From positions 273,564 to 337,563 of the forward strand of contig NZ_LKEH01000043.1 of the NCBI RefSeq assembly GCF_001642795.1: a stretch of DNA of 64,000 nt. The letters run 5' to 3'. This DNA is from Pseudomonas viridiflava. GTDB lineage: Bacteria > Pseudomonadota > Gammaproteobacteria > Pseudomonadales > Pseudomonadaceae. Both the position numbers and the translations under genes were made by a program. A model generated the notes under the pieces. The model was not told where the DNA came from, did no database searches, and saw only the letters and a list, made by a program, of their open reading frames with translations. Positions 19,139 to 26,864 of the stretch are shown here, piece after piece. Within the stretch, counting starts at the first letter, position 1. Each line of letters begins with the position of its first letter.

Positions 19139-19309
19139 ATTGTAAGTGGAGAACAGTGAGGCCGACTTGACTTGGGTCGCTCGAGCACAAGGCGTTCCAT
19201 CATGTTTCCGTAAGCTTCACCGACAGCCGACACTACCGAGATCGTCACGGGCACCGAGAAAGCCAAGGGTATGGCGATCTCGGCGTACGGAGTTTCCATT
19301 GACAGGTTA

Positions 19310-20011
19310 TTACTGGGCTGGCGAATCCAGTTCAGGAATGCCGCTGTTGCGATCAGCGTAGGCAGCCTGGAAGCTTGGACGTTTTGCCCAGCGCTGCCAG
19401 TACGCATCCAGAAACTCAAAACGCTCGTCCAGTGGAGTGGCATTGACCGGGAATTTCGAGAAGGCGATCGCGGTCGCCAGCGTAATATCCGAGAAGGTCG
19501 GGGCGTCGCCGCCTAGCAGCCATTCGCGGCCGTCTGACAGATGACGGTTGACCAGTGCAGCGTGAGCCAAAGCTTCCTTACGGCAGTGTTCGCCCCAAGC
19601 CTCGTTTTTGGTCAGTTCCAGCTTGAAGCCGAGTCCGGTGTGCAACACGTGGAACGCTGTAACGATGCGGTACAGGATGTGCACCCACACCCGGTTATCC
19701 CACATGTTATCCAGACCCTGTTCCAGTGCGGTCGCCCCCATAATCTTGCGACCGGGATACTCCTGGTCAAGATAACGAACGATGGCAGCCGTTTCGGAAA
19801 TGTAGCTACCGTCGGCCAGTTGAAGGGTGGGTGTTTCGCCCCACGGGTTCATATTCAAATGACGCCAGCCACGCTGTTCCCCTACAGGGGACATGTCATA
19901 GATGGTCTCGGCAAACTGGTCAGCGATGCCCTTTTCGTGCATGAACAGACGCAGACGCTGTGGATTCGGAAAGGCCGAAGGCGAAGTGAAGAGCTGAAGT
20001 TTAGTAGTCAT
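19310..20011 (-). CDS. glutathione S-transferase (second of two)
   Basis: A 233-residue GST starting MTTKLQLFTSPSAFPNPQRL, with the cis-proline motif NPWGETPTLQL near residue 56 and the glutathione-contact segment SYISETAAIVRYL near 70. The C-terminal helical domain has WLLGGDAPTFSDITLATAI near 165, matching the GST N-capping box. CAGGAAC precedes the ATG at 20011. Only distant similarity to GST1 is visible, so the two GSTs are not recent copies even though their TetR partners are paralogues. Two identical-arm 20-bp palindromes lie upstream and probably govern it. The substrate is unknown. Confidence 0.9.
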   Translation of the reverse strand: MTTKLQLFTSPSAFPNPQRLRLFMHEKGIADQFAETIYDMSPVGEQRGWRHLNMNPWGETPTLQLADGSYISETAAIVRYLDQEYPGRKIMGATALEQGLDNMWDNRVWVHILYRIVTAFHVLHTGLGFKLELTKNEAWGEHCRKEALAHAALVNRHLSDGREWLLGGDAPTFSDITLATAIAFSKFPVNATPLDERFEFLDAYWQRWAKRPSFQAAYADRNSGIPELDSPAQ

Positions 20012-20040
20012 GGTCGTTCCTGCAGATGGGGTGGCTGGCT

Positions 20041-20060
20041 TACCTAACTACCGTTAGGTA
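20041..20060. promoter_or_regulatory. 20-bp palindromic operator 1 of GST2
   Basis: TACCTAAC-TACC-GTTAGGTA is a perfect 8-bp-arm inverted repeat 30 bp upstream of the GST2 start. It also contains the inner repeat CTACC-GTTA-GGTAG. The same arms recur 58 bp further upstream. Confidence 0.75.
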
Positions 20061-20098
20061 GCCAGACTTTAGCGATCGACTCAGTGCCCGTCAACCCC

Positions 20099-20118
20099 TA
20101 CCTAACACTTGTTAGGTA
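20099..20118. promoter_or_regulatory. 20-bp palindromic operator 2 of GST2
   Basis: TACCTAAC-ACTT-GTTAGGTA has arms identical to operator 1 with a different 4-bp centre, 58 bp away. Duplicate perfect palindromes in front of a GST gene are best explained as TetR binding sites. Confidence 0.75.
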
Positions 20119-20234
20119 TATTTTTGAGATTCTTTCGCTGCACTGGTTCGATTGAGGTGGATCGCTCGCTTCACCGGCAAAACCCAGCAAGTTAAACTTC
20201 CCAGACCAAACCTAAGCCCCCCCAACGGAGCCCC

Positions 20235-20384
20235 ATGAAATACGCCGATGCCAGTTGGCACTACACAGGAGACTTCCCAGCAGACCAACCCAAAGAGCAA
20301 GGCGGCACGCACATCTTCGATAAGTTTTCCTCGATATCGGAAGCCAGGTTCAGCAGTGGAGTGGTGGTGAAGGCTACATCCTGA
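20235..20384 (+). pseudogene. truncated remnant of a small DUF7832-like protein gene
   Basis: The frame begins MKYADASWHYTGDFPADQPK and reaches a GGTHIF segment, which resembles the first 27 residues of a conserved small Pseudomonas protein family (M-K-Y-D-D-A-S-W-H-Y-G-G-D-F-P) that normally continues well beyond. After residue 27 the similarity ends and a stop follows at codon 50. CGGAGCCCC upstream gives a ribosome-binding site. I infer a 3' deletion or replacement; the family identity is from memory. Confidence 0.5.
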
Positions 20385-20498
20385 AGCCTTAGACCCAGCG
20401 TTGAACCAACCCGTTAGAGGGTTCGCCCGACAATTTTCATGCACTTGATGTCGGGCGTCGGGGTTTCACAGAGTGCATTTCCCAAGCCCTCTGACACG

Positions 20499-20509
20499 CC
20501 CCCCCCCCC
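20499..20509 (+). repeat. poly-C tract of 11
   Basis: Eleven consecutive C lie about 300 bp upstream of the HrpF/HrpK-like start codon, in a non-coding stretch. The surrounding 426-bp gap (20385-20810) has no ORF I can support apart from N-terminal extensions of that gene. Confidence 0.6.
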
Positions 20510-20580
20510 GAAGCAAGTGGTCTTTCAAACCGCGCCCTTCACATTCCGAACCGATGCTCCTCTTCAAAAACCCATCATCG

Positions 20581-20609
20581 GGTAACAGAAGCACTCGTCA
20601 AACCACCTT
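20581..20609 (+). promoter_or_regulatory. weak hrp-box-like sequence
   Basis: GGTAAC, a 16-bp spacer and CCACCTT. The HrpL-dependent consensus is GGAACC-N15/16-CCACNNA, so the spacing is right but two of six and one of five fixed bases differ. It is about 200 bp upstream of the HrpF/HrpK-like gene. I treat it only as a candidate. Confidence 0.25.
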
Positions 20610-20810
20610 GACCAGTCGACAGTCCCCTTCCCACCCTTATGTAAATTCACAACATTTCACAGCCCATGTCACATCCACCTCATGTGCGCTCCCTACCCTC
20701 GGATCTGTTCGAGCCTTACCCCTTTCTACCCTGCCAGTCAGCCGGTCAGTGCTCGGCGTCGCTTTCACAGGGCGCTGTGCTGGCGGGGTTTATTACCAAG
20801 GAGCCTGCAC

Positions 20811-23810
20811 ATGTCCGTTTCCGTAGAAAACATATCCAAGAACCGCACGGCGGAATCCAATTCGCAGAGTCAGTGGAGCAACTCGGTTGACCGCGCCAAG
20901 GCCAAAGACGCGGGCATCGAGTGGGAGCTGCCCGGCGATGACAAGCGATCTGCCCAAGAGATTATCGACGCCAGCCCGCTGCTGAAGAATCTGGGCAATC
21001 AGAGTGGCGTGAAGGACAAGCTCAAGGAGCGTGTCGGTGACTTCGAGCACGACCGCGACGCGGCGTATCGCGCCGTTCAGGTGCTGGATCATGTGGAGTT
21101 GCTGAACGAGGACGGCGTGCGCATTGTGAATGGCAATGACGGCAACGGCCGGGTCGATGGGTTCACCAAGGGCGGTGACGCCAAGCACGGCACCGAAGCC
21201 GGTCGTTTGCAGGATTTCGGCAAGTACGGCTGGGAGAATCTCAAGGGCGAGCTCAAGCATGTGGACAGCGCCGGTGACAGCAGTGCGGCGCGGGAGCAGG
21301 CCGAAGCGGCGGGCATTCAGTGGGTACGGCCGGAGGGCGATACTCGTTCGGCTCAGGACATCATTGACGACAATCCGCTGCTCAAGAACCTGGGTAACCA
21401 GAGCGGCGTGAAGGACATGCTCAAGGAACAAGTGGGCGACTTCGAAAACGATCCCGACGCGGCTTTCCGTGCGGGTCAGGTGATGGATCGTGTTGTTGGC
21501 TACGACGAGGGTGGCAAACCGCTGACCGGCAAGGATGTGGCCGACACACGCATCAATGGCTTCACCAAAGGCGGCGAAGCCAAACACGGCACCGAAGCCG
21601 GACGTCTGCAGGACTTCGGCAAGTACGGTTTCTCGTCCCTGCCCAAGGCGCAGGCCAGTCAGGATATCGCCGGGTATAAAACCTACGTTGAAACCAACAA
21701 GAACGCCGATGAGGGCTCCAAACAGATCGCGCAATACACGGCGATTCTGGAGCAGATGTACGACTCGATCCGTGGCAAGACTGGCGCCGACGGCACCCTC
21801 ACCGCTCAGAACATCAAGGACTACAAAGACAGCAACCCGCAGCTGGGCGGCCTGGAGAAGGACGCCTTGAGCTTCTGGTCGCAGCCCGGCGCCTTCAAGC
21901 TGCTCGACACGGCCAGCGGCAATCTGGCGAAGTCGGCCGACGGCAAGGTCAGCAGCGGCGATCTTCAGGCCTTCCTGAAAAGTGGCGCTCCGGTGGACGC
22001 CATGACGTTGAGCAGCCTGCTGTCCAGAGTGGTCTCCGGGAACCTGACCAGCAACGTGGACACCAGCAAGCTGGGCAAAGACGTGTTTGAGCACCCTGAA
22101 CACTACACGGCCGAGGAAAAGGTCGCGGTGCTGCTGGATTTGCAAAAGTCCCAGAAGCTGGTGGTGGACGGCGCCAACGCCGGCATGTGGGGCGACGATT
22201 ATGGCAAGGTTGCAATCGCCAATGGGTCGGGCGCTATCTGGGAACCGGAAAAGCTGCTCAAGGATATCGGCGACCACATCGCCATTCTGCAGAACGATCC
22301 CGACACCGCAGCGTTTCTTCAGGACAGCAGTGCTAAGGGCATGAAGGACCTGTTCGAGGCCAGTCCGGGCCTGAAGGATGCGGTCAGCAAAACCTACGAA
22401 GATGAGATCAAGTCCGGCAAGGCGCTGGACAAGGCGTGGGAGGCGAACACCAAGGATGGCAAGACCGATCAGACCGCCGCGCTGACCCAGTTCTACGCGA
22501 CCGCTCAAAGCTTCCAAGGGATGCTGGGCATCAATAACGCTGCCGAGATCCAGGCTGGCGTGGGCAAGTCTTCTCACAGCGAAGCCCTGCAGACCTATTA
22601 CAAGGATTCTCTGGCGTCCGGCGAGCGTCTGCGCGAATTGCTCAAGACCAACGCACCGGAAGCGGCTGCCAGTGCGTTCAGCATGGAAGTCGCGCTCTAC
22701 AACGCCACGCTGGACCCGACCTTTACCGGTGAGTTCGACAAGCAGCTCAACGACAATTTCTCGACGATATCCCAGGAAAACCTCTTCAAGGACGCCACCT
22801 TCGAAGACATGCAAAAAGCCTTCGGCAAGGACGGCGGCAAGGACCTTGACGAGGACAAGGTCCGCAAGCTGATCGACCAGATGCGCCAGGAATCCCCGGA
22901 ATTGCTGCTGAACAAGGATGGCACTGTCGCGACGACCGATCAGGTGCTGTCGGGCTTCAGGGGTAACTGGGACATGTTCCGCCAGGGCACCAAGGCACTG
23001 GACAAGATGGACATGCTGACCAAGTTCGACACCGGCGGCGACGCCAAAGGTGCCTATGGCAGCGGCGTGCTTCACGGGGTCAGCGGTCTGTTCATGGCGG
23101 GCATGACCATCGCACGGGGCGCACAGGGCTCGGGTAAGCTCACGGATCGCAACATCGTCGACATCACCACCGGCTCGGTGCAGGCCGCCACGCTGTTCAC
23201 CGAGGGCGGTACGAAGGCTTATCAGGTCTCGATGAACGAAGCGATCAAGCAAAGGGAAAAGACCCTGACGGGTAACCCTGACAACCTTTCTCAGGAACAG
23301 CTCGATAAGCTCAAGGACAACATCAAGGACAGCAAGAACGCGATCGCTGTCTCCAAGCAGTATGAAGAAGCAGCCAAAGGCCTGGGCGGTCTGGCCAATA
23401 TCGCGGCGGGTGCCTACGGGATTTTCGATGGCGTGAACGCGATCCGCCGAGGCGACAACCTGACTGGCGGCTTTGGCGTGACTGCCGGGTCTCTGGGCGT
23501 GCTTTCCGGTTCAGCCTCGGCCCTTGAGGGCACACTGGGCCTGCTGGGCGCTAACCTGCCCCGCTTCATCCCGGCGCTGGCTGCCGCAGCGGGTACGCTG
23601 GGTTTCCTGGCTGGCGGCGTGGCGGTTCTGGGGGCGATCATTCCGGGGCTGGTCAGGGAAGGACAGCAACAGGCCAAGGCCGATGACTTCGCGCAGGTGC
23701 TGGGCGACAGCATCAGACGCTATGCCATCGACGGTGTGAAGGATGGCACCATCGACGACATTCCGATCAAGGACTGGCCGGGCGGTGAAGACTCCACCGT
23801 CGCGTCCTGA
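20811..23810 (+). CDS. HrpF/HrpK-like type III translocon protein
   Basis: A 999-residue protein from the ATG at 20811, chosen because AAGGAG lies 8 bp upstream; the open frame reaches back to 20682. Residues about 30-158 and 164-290 are two imperfect copies of one unit, offset by 134 residues, each with ASPLLKNLGNQSGVKD- or DNPLLKNLGNQSGVKD-type cores and KHGTEAGRLQDFGKYG. Residues 290-740 are hydrophilic and lysine/aspartate-rich. Hydrophobic segments lie near 746-775 and, longer and glycine/alanine-rich, near 858-950. Two N-terminal repeats plus C-terminal hydrophobic segments is the plan of Xanthomonas HrpF and rhizobial NolX, and P. syringae HrpK1 is related in its C-terminus; these insert into the host membrane to pass effectors. 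No signal peptide is present, as expected for type III export. No other type III genes lie nearby, so an orphan translocator or effector is likely. Confidence 0.8.
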   Translation: MSVSVENISKNRTAESNSQSQWSNSVDRAKAKDAGIEWELPGDDKRSAQEIIDASPLLKNLGNQSGVKDKLKERVGDFEHDRDAAYRAVQVLDHVELLNEDGVRIVNGNDGNGRVDGFTKGGDAKHGTEAGRLQDFGKYGWENLKGELKHVDSAGDSSAAREQAEAAGIQWVRPEGDTRSAQDIIDDNPLLKNLGNQSGVKDMLKEQVGDFENDPDAAFRAGQVMDRVVGYDEGGKPLTGKDVADTRINGFTKGGEAKHGTEAGRLQDFGKYGFSSLPKAQASQDIAGYKTYVETNKNADEGSKQIAQYTAILEQMYDSIRGKTGADGTLTAQNIKDYKDSNPQLGGLEKDALSFWSQPGAFKLLDTASGNLAKSADGKVSSGDLQAFLKSGAPVDAMTLSSLLSRVVSGNLTSNVDTSKLGKDVFEHPEHYTAEEKVAVLLDLQKSQKLVVDGANAGMWGDDYGKVAIANGSGAIWEPEKLLKDIGDHIAILQNDPDTAAFLQDSSAKGMKDLFEASPGLKDAVSKTYEDEIKSGKALDKAWEANTKDGKTDQTAALTQFYATAQSFQGMLGINNAAEIQAGVGKSSHSEALQTYYKDSLASGERLRELLKTNAPEAAASAFSMEVALYNATLDPTFTGEFDKQLNDNFSTISQENLFKDATFEDMQKAFGKDGGKDLDEDKVRKLIDQMRQESPELLLNKDGTVATTDQVLSGFRGNWDMFRQGTKALDKMDMLTKFDTGGDAKGAYGSGVLHGVSGLFMAGMTIARGAQGSGKLTDRNIVDITTGSVQAATLFTEGGTKAYQVSMNEAIKQREKTLTGNPDNLSQEQLDKLKDNIKDSKNAIAVSKQYEEAAKGLGGLANIAAGAYGIFDGVNAIRRGDNLTGGFGVTAGSLGVLSGSASALEGTLGLLGANLPRFIPALAAAAGTLGFLAGGVAVLGAIIPGLVREGQQQAKADDFAQVLGDSIRRYAIDGVKDGTIDDIPIKDWPGGEDSTVAS

Positions 23811-23815
23811 GGCAA

Positions 23816-23835
23816 CACGGGGTGCAAGCCCCGTG
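23816..23835 (+). terminator. hairpin after the HrpF/HrpK-like gene
   Basis: CACGGGG-TGCAAG-CCCCGTG starts 5 bp after the stop codon, without a T run. A second GC-rich hairpin (GTGCCCGG...CCGGGTGC) follows near 23858, before the convergent esterase gene. Confidence 0.55.
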
Positions 23836-23877
23836 ATCTGCGCTGATCCTCGTGCCCGGTCTCGCCGGGTGCGTGGA

Positions 23878-24849
23878 TCAGGTCTCGCGCTTGATCATCC
23901 CGCTCAGCCACTCTCGACTGCGTGCCAGCACCCTCCCCGACATCGCCGTCGGGAAGTGAACGAACCCGTGCGGCAAGTCCGGCAGCCGGTGCATCTCAAC
24001 CTCCGCCACGGTTTTCCAGCGCTCGGCCATTTGCAGGGTGTCGTCCAGCAACGGATCGATGTCGCCGACGAACATCAGCGCAGGCGGCATGCCGGAAAGA
24101 TCGCCATACAAGGGCGACAGCGTGGGTTGCTGGCGCTGTTCGTCGGTCAGGCCAGGCGTGAGCAGGCGCAGGGCCTCGACCATTCCTGGGCCGTCGAGAA
24201 CGAGGGTTTCAGGCCCGGCGTTGCGCACGCTGGGGGTTCCGGTGAGGTCGTAGACGCCGTAGTACAGCAGCGCGCCTTTGATGCGTTGCAGCAGCTCGGG
24301 CTTTTCTTTCAGTTTCAGCAAGGTCGTGGCCGCGAGGTGGCCACCGGCAGATTCACCGACGACGATCACCGGCAGGCCCGCGAACTCAGGGCAGCTGTCT
24401 CCCAGCAGCCAGCACGCGGCCGAGAAACAGTCTTCCATCACCCCTTCAACGGGCGTGGACACGGCGAGCCGGTAATCGACCGACACCACGGCCACCTCGC
24501 ATTCGTTGACCATCGCGACGTTGAGGTCATCGTTCATCTGCGCATTGCCGATCACCCAGCCGCCGCCATGAAAGTCGAGCACGACGCCTTTTGGCTGGCC
24601 CTTGGGCCTGATGATGCGCACAGACACGGGGACACCGTTGCTGCTGACGATTTTCTTTTCGGCCTGCAGTCCGTGTCGAGTGAGCTTGCCCCCGCCGCCA
24701 ATCTGGCTGACGCGCAACAGAGACTGAATCAGCACGGGCATGACGCGGTTGCGTATCTTGAAACGCGGAAAGCGGGCGAGCTTCCTGTTTAGCTGGCGAG
24801 CCTCGGCACGCTCCTGCTCGCTGAAAGACATGGACTGTCTGTTATCCAA
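23878..24849 (-). CDS. alpha/beta hydrolase, hormone-sensitive-lipase type (cytoplasmic)
   Basis: A 323-residue esterase. The oxyanion motif DFHGGGWVIG lies near residue 92, the nucleophile elbow VVGESAGGHLA near 164, an Asp in FVGDIDPLLDDT near 260, and the His in LPHGFVHF near 292. It has no signal peptide. The start is ambiguous: TTG at 24849 follows CAGGAGCG at good spacing, while the in-frame ATG at 24831 has no clear site. It belongs to the same broad group as the secreted esterase at 14245 but is not a close copy. It converges on the translocon-like gene; no functional link is evident. Confidence 0.9.
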   Translation of the reverse strand: MDNRQSMSFSEQERAEARQLNRKLARFPRFKIRNRVMPVLIQSLLRVSQIGGGGKLTRHGLQAEKKIVSSNGVPVSVRIIRPKGQPKGVVLDFHGGGWVIGNAQMNDDLNVAMVNECEVAVVSVDYRLAVSTPVEGVMEDCFSAACWLLGDSCPEFAGLPVIVVGESAGGHLAATTLLKLKEKPELLQRIKGALLYYGVYDLTGTPSVRNAGPETLVLDGPGMVEALRLLTPGLTDEQRQQPTLSPLYGDLSGMPPALMFVGDIDPLLDDTLQMAERWKTVAEVEMHRLPDLPHGFVHFPTAMSGRVLARSREWLSGMIKRET

Positions 24850-25065
24850 CTGTTTGCGCTCCTGTCAGGCCGATCGTCGCCGTGATGAATGATGTGGTGC
24901 AGTCATGAATAGAGTCGCGCGTCGCGGCAGCGTTCATTGCATGAAATGACGATGCGATGTTGCCTCGGGCATTGTTAAGGGCTGATGTACGTATTCATTG
25001 ATTGATCAATGCGGCAGCGCCGGGTAAAAAACCCTGTGCCTTTCTGAACGTGCAAGGAGCACCGG

Positions 25066-25608
25066 ATGCTGGAGTTGAACACCGAACGGCTGTACCTGCG
25101 GACACTGGTCGAAGCGGACTGGCCGCTGTTTTTCAGGCTGCACCGTGAACCGCAGACCATGCAGTATGTGTTCGGAGACATCGGCGAAGAGATGATTCGC
25201 AGAGGCTTCGATCATCGATTGCCTGCATGGACGCCGCAGTCGGATCACTGGCTGTGTCTGGTGGTGATCGACAGGCAGAGCGCGCAGGAGCTGGGCGTGA
25301 GCGGCTTTCGTATCCTGTCGCCGGGACATGCCGAAATCGGTGGTCTGTTGTTGCCGGAGCATCAGGGCCGGGGTTACGGCACCGAGTCCTGGCGCGCCGT
25401 CATCGACTACGCCGCCGCCATCGGGCTGGACTCGCTGGAGGCAACCGTGACCGATGGCAACATCGCGTCCTGCAAGCTGCAGGAGAAATGCGGCTTCACT
25501 TTCGAGCGTCGCGTGCCACAGGCGTATCAGATTGGTGAGCAGTGGTTTGATGATCTTGTGTACGGGTTGCAGTTGGGGCCGCTGCGCAGCCCATCGCTGC
25601 CGTCGTAA
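25066..25608 (+). CDS. GNAT-family N-acetyltransferase (RimJ/RimL-like)
   Basis: A 180-residue acetyltransferase. It opens MLELNTERLYLRTLVEADWP, the usual start of the RimJ/RimL subgroup. The acetyl-CoA loop is in PEHQGRGYGTESWRAVI near residue 100 (Q-x-x-G-x-G/T pattern), and the C-terminal ASCKLQEKCGFTFERRV segment near 145 is the family hallmark. It transfers acetyl groups to amines of proteins, peptides or small molecules. AAGGAGCACCGG precedes the ATG. It lies next to the NRPS operon on the opposite strand, but there is no other evidence that it modifies the NRPS product. Confidence 0.88.
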   Translation: MLELNTERLYLRTLVEADWPLFFRLHREPQTMQYVFGDIGEEMIRRGFDHRLPAWTPQSDHWLCLVVIDRQSAQELGVSGFRILSPGHAEIGGLLLPEHQGRGYGTESWRAVIDYAAAIGLDSLEATVTDGNIASCKLQEKCGFTFERRVPQAYQIGEQWFDDLVYGLQLGPLRSPSLPS

Positions 25609-25694
25609 CCTCCGAGAGCTCCCACGCCCTCCGGGCAGAAACAGAGTTCAGCGTTTCTTGAGAAGTCCGGTGTTTGATAGAAAAACACCGGACT

Positions 25695-25717
25695 GTGGGA
25701 GGCGGCTTGCCGGCGAT
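25695..25717 (+). repeat. single REP unit
   Basis: GTGGGAGGCGGCTTGCCGGC continuing to GAT, identical to the core at 1515 and 57191. It lies between the acetyltransferase gene and the end of the NRPS operon and could act in 3'-end protection of either transcript. Confidence 0.8.
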
Positions 25718-25750
25718 CTGCCGGGAACCGGCAGCAACACTGGTTGACGC

Positions 25751-26620
25751 TCACGCCCTCGGCCGCGTTCCCAGGATCGTAACGCGCTCGCCGTAGCGTG
25801 AATGGGGAAAGTAGTCCCAGACTGCGTGGTGCTGCGTAGAGCGGTTGTCCCAGAACACGAGGGTGTTGGGTGCCCAGCGGACTCGGCAGCTGAGGATCGG
25901 TTCGCGGGCCACCAGATCGAAGAGCATGTTCAGCAGCGTCTGACTTTCACTGCCTGACAATTGCACGATGTGCGAGGTGAAACCCGAGTTGACGAACAGC
26001 GTCGGCCTGCCGGTTTCCGGGTGGCGAACCACGACCGGGTGTTCGCTTTTGGGCAGGCCTTCGGGCGGTGTGAAGCCCTTCCAAGGAATCTCGCCATCGT
26101 GAATGGCGGTCAAGCCACCGAGGAACTGCTGCATGGCCGGGGACAGCATGTCGATCGCCAGGTGCATGTTGGCAAACAGGGTGTCGCCGCCCGTGCCGAT
26201 GGCCGGGGTTTCCTTGATGTAGAGCATCGAGCCCATCGAAGGCTCAAGGTCTGCGGTGCCGTCGGTGTGCCAGGTTTCACCCGCGACGAAACGTGACTGG
26301 GCGTTGGCGCGGACCACCACCAGTTCCGGGTCATCACCATCGATGCTGTCCACCGGTAACGCTCGCAGTTCACCGAACAGTCGACCGAACGCCTTGTGCT
26401 GCTCCACGCTCAGGTGCTGGTCACGAAACACCAGCACGTGGTTCTCCAGAAGCGCCCGGCGGATTTCGTCGAGTTGCTCGTCGTTCAACGGCTGTGACAG
26501 GTCCACGCCACTGATCTCGGCACCAATGACAGGCGTCAGCCTGTCGATACCGATGCTGTGGTACGGCGCACGTGGCGCGCCCGCGATGCGCTCGATGGCC
26601 TTGAGTGCCAGTTGATCCAT
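25751..26620 (-). CDS. TauD/TfdA-type Fe(II)/2-oxoglutarate dioxygenase, NRPS tailoring
   Basis: A 289-residue enzyme of the TauD/TfdA family. It has GAEISGVDLSQPLND near residue 33, ALLENHVLVFRDQHLS near 56, the metal-binding WHTDGT near 117 (H-x-D), and the distal histidine in STQHHAVWDYFPHSRY near 267, with the 2-oxoglutarate-binding Arg shortly after. Such enzymes hydroxylate or desaturate substrates. It is the last gene of the NRPS operon, 55 bp after the MbtH gene, so it probably hydroxylates a precursor amino acid or the carrier-bound residue. Arg and Pro are the predicted building blocks most open to this; that is inference. GAAGGAAC precedes the ATG at 26620. Confidence 0.88.
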   Translation of the reverse strand: MDQLALKAIERIAGAPRAPYHSIGIDRLTPVIGAEISGVDLSQPLNDEQLDEIRRALLENHVLVFRDQHLSVEQHKAFGRLFGELRALPVDSIDGDDPELVVVRANAQSRFVAGETWHTDGTADLEPSMGSMLYIKETPAIGTGGDTLFANMHLAIDMLSPAMQQFLGGLTAIHDGEIPWKGFTPPEGLPKSEHPVVVRHPETGRPTLFVNSGFTSHIVQLSGSESQTLLNMLFDLVAREPILSCRVRWAPNTLVFWDNRSTQHHAVWDYFPHSRYGERVTILGTRPRA

Positions 26621-26675
26621 GTTCCTTCATCCTCTTCTTGTCATATCCGATTGCCGGGCCGATCAATGCGACCGG

Positions 26676-26864
26676 TTACCCTTCGCGCAGCGAGCGCGGG
26701 CGCATGTCGGTCCAGTGCTCGGCGATGTAGTCCAGACAGGTTTGCCGCTCGCCACACACGCCCGCCTTGCTCCAGCCAACAGCCATAGGCTTGCCCGCCG
26801 GCCAGATGGAATACTGGCCTTCATCATTGGTGACCACTTCGAACTGCGAGTCAGGTTCGTTCAT
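26676..26864 (-). CDS. MbtH-like NRPS accessory protein
   Basis: A 62-residue protein with the MbtH pattern: NDEGQYSIWPAGKPMAVGWS near residue 13, the conserved W-P and G-W pairs, and EHWTDMRPRSLRE at the end. MbtH proteins bind adenylation domains and are needed for their folding or activity. The gene overlaps the 3' end of the 3074-residue synthetase by 14 bp in another frame, with a GGAGAG site inside that coding sequence, so it is translated with the synthetase. It probably serves one or more of the six A domains of the operon. Confidence 0.95.
   Translation of the reverse strand: MNEPDSQFEVVTNDEGQYSIWPAGKPMAVGWSKAGVCGERQTCLDYIAEHWTDMRPRSLREG

Noticed and set aside
19108-19443. 111-codon minus-strand frame overlapping the end of GST2
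   Set aside because: It overlaps a well-supported gene and contains the TetR2 operator-like repeat; no family is recognisable.
20547-20578. second hrp-box-like candidate, CGAACC followed by CCCATCA
   Set aside because: The spacer is 18 bases and the CCAC block is absent.
20793-23252. 819-codon open frame on the minus strand
   Set aside because: It is antisense to the HrpF/HrpK-like gene and shows no protein family pattern of its own.
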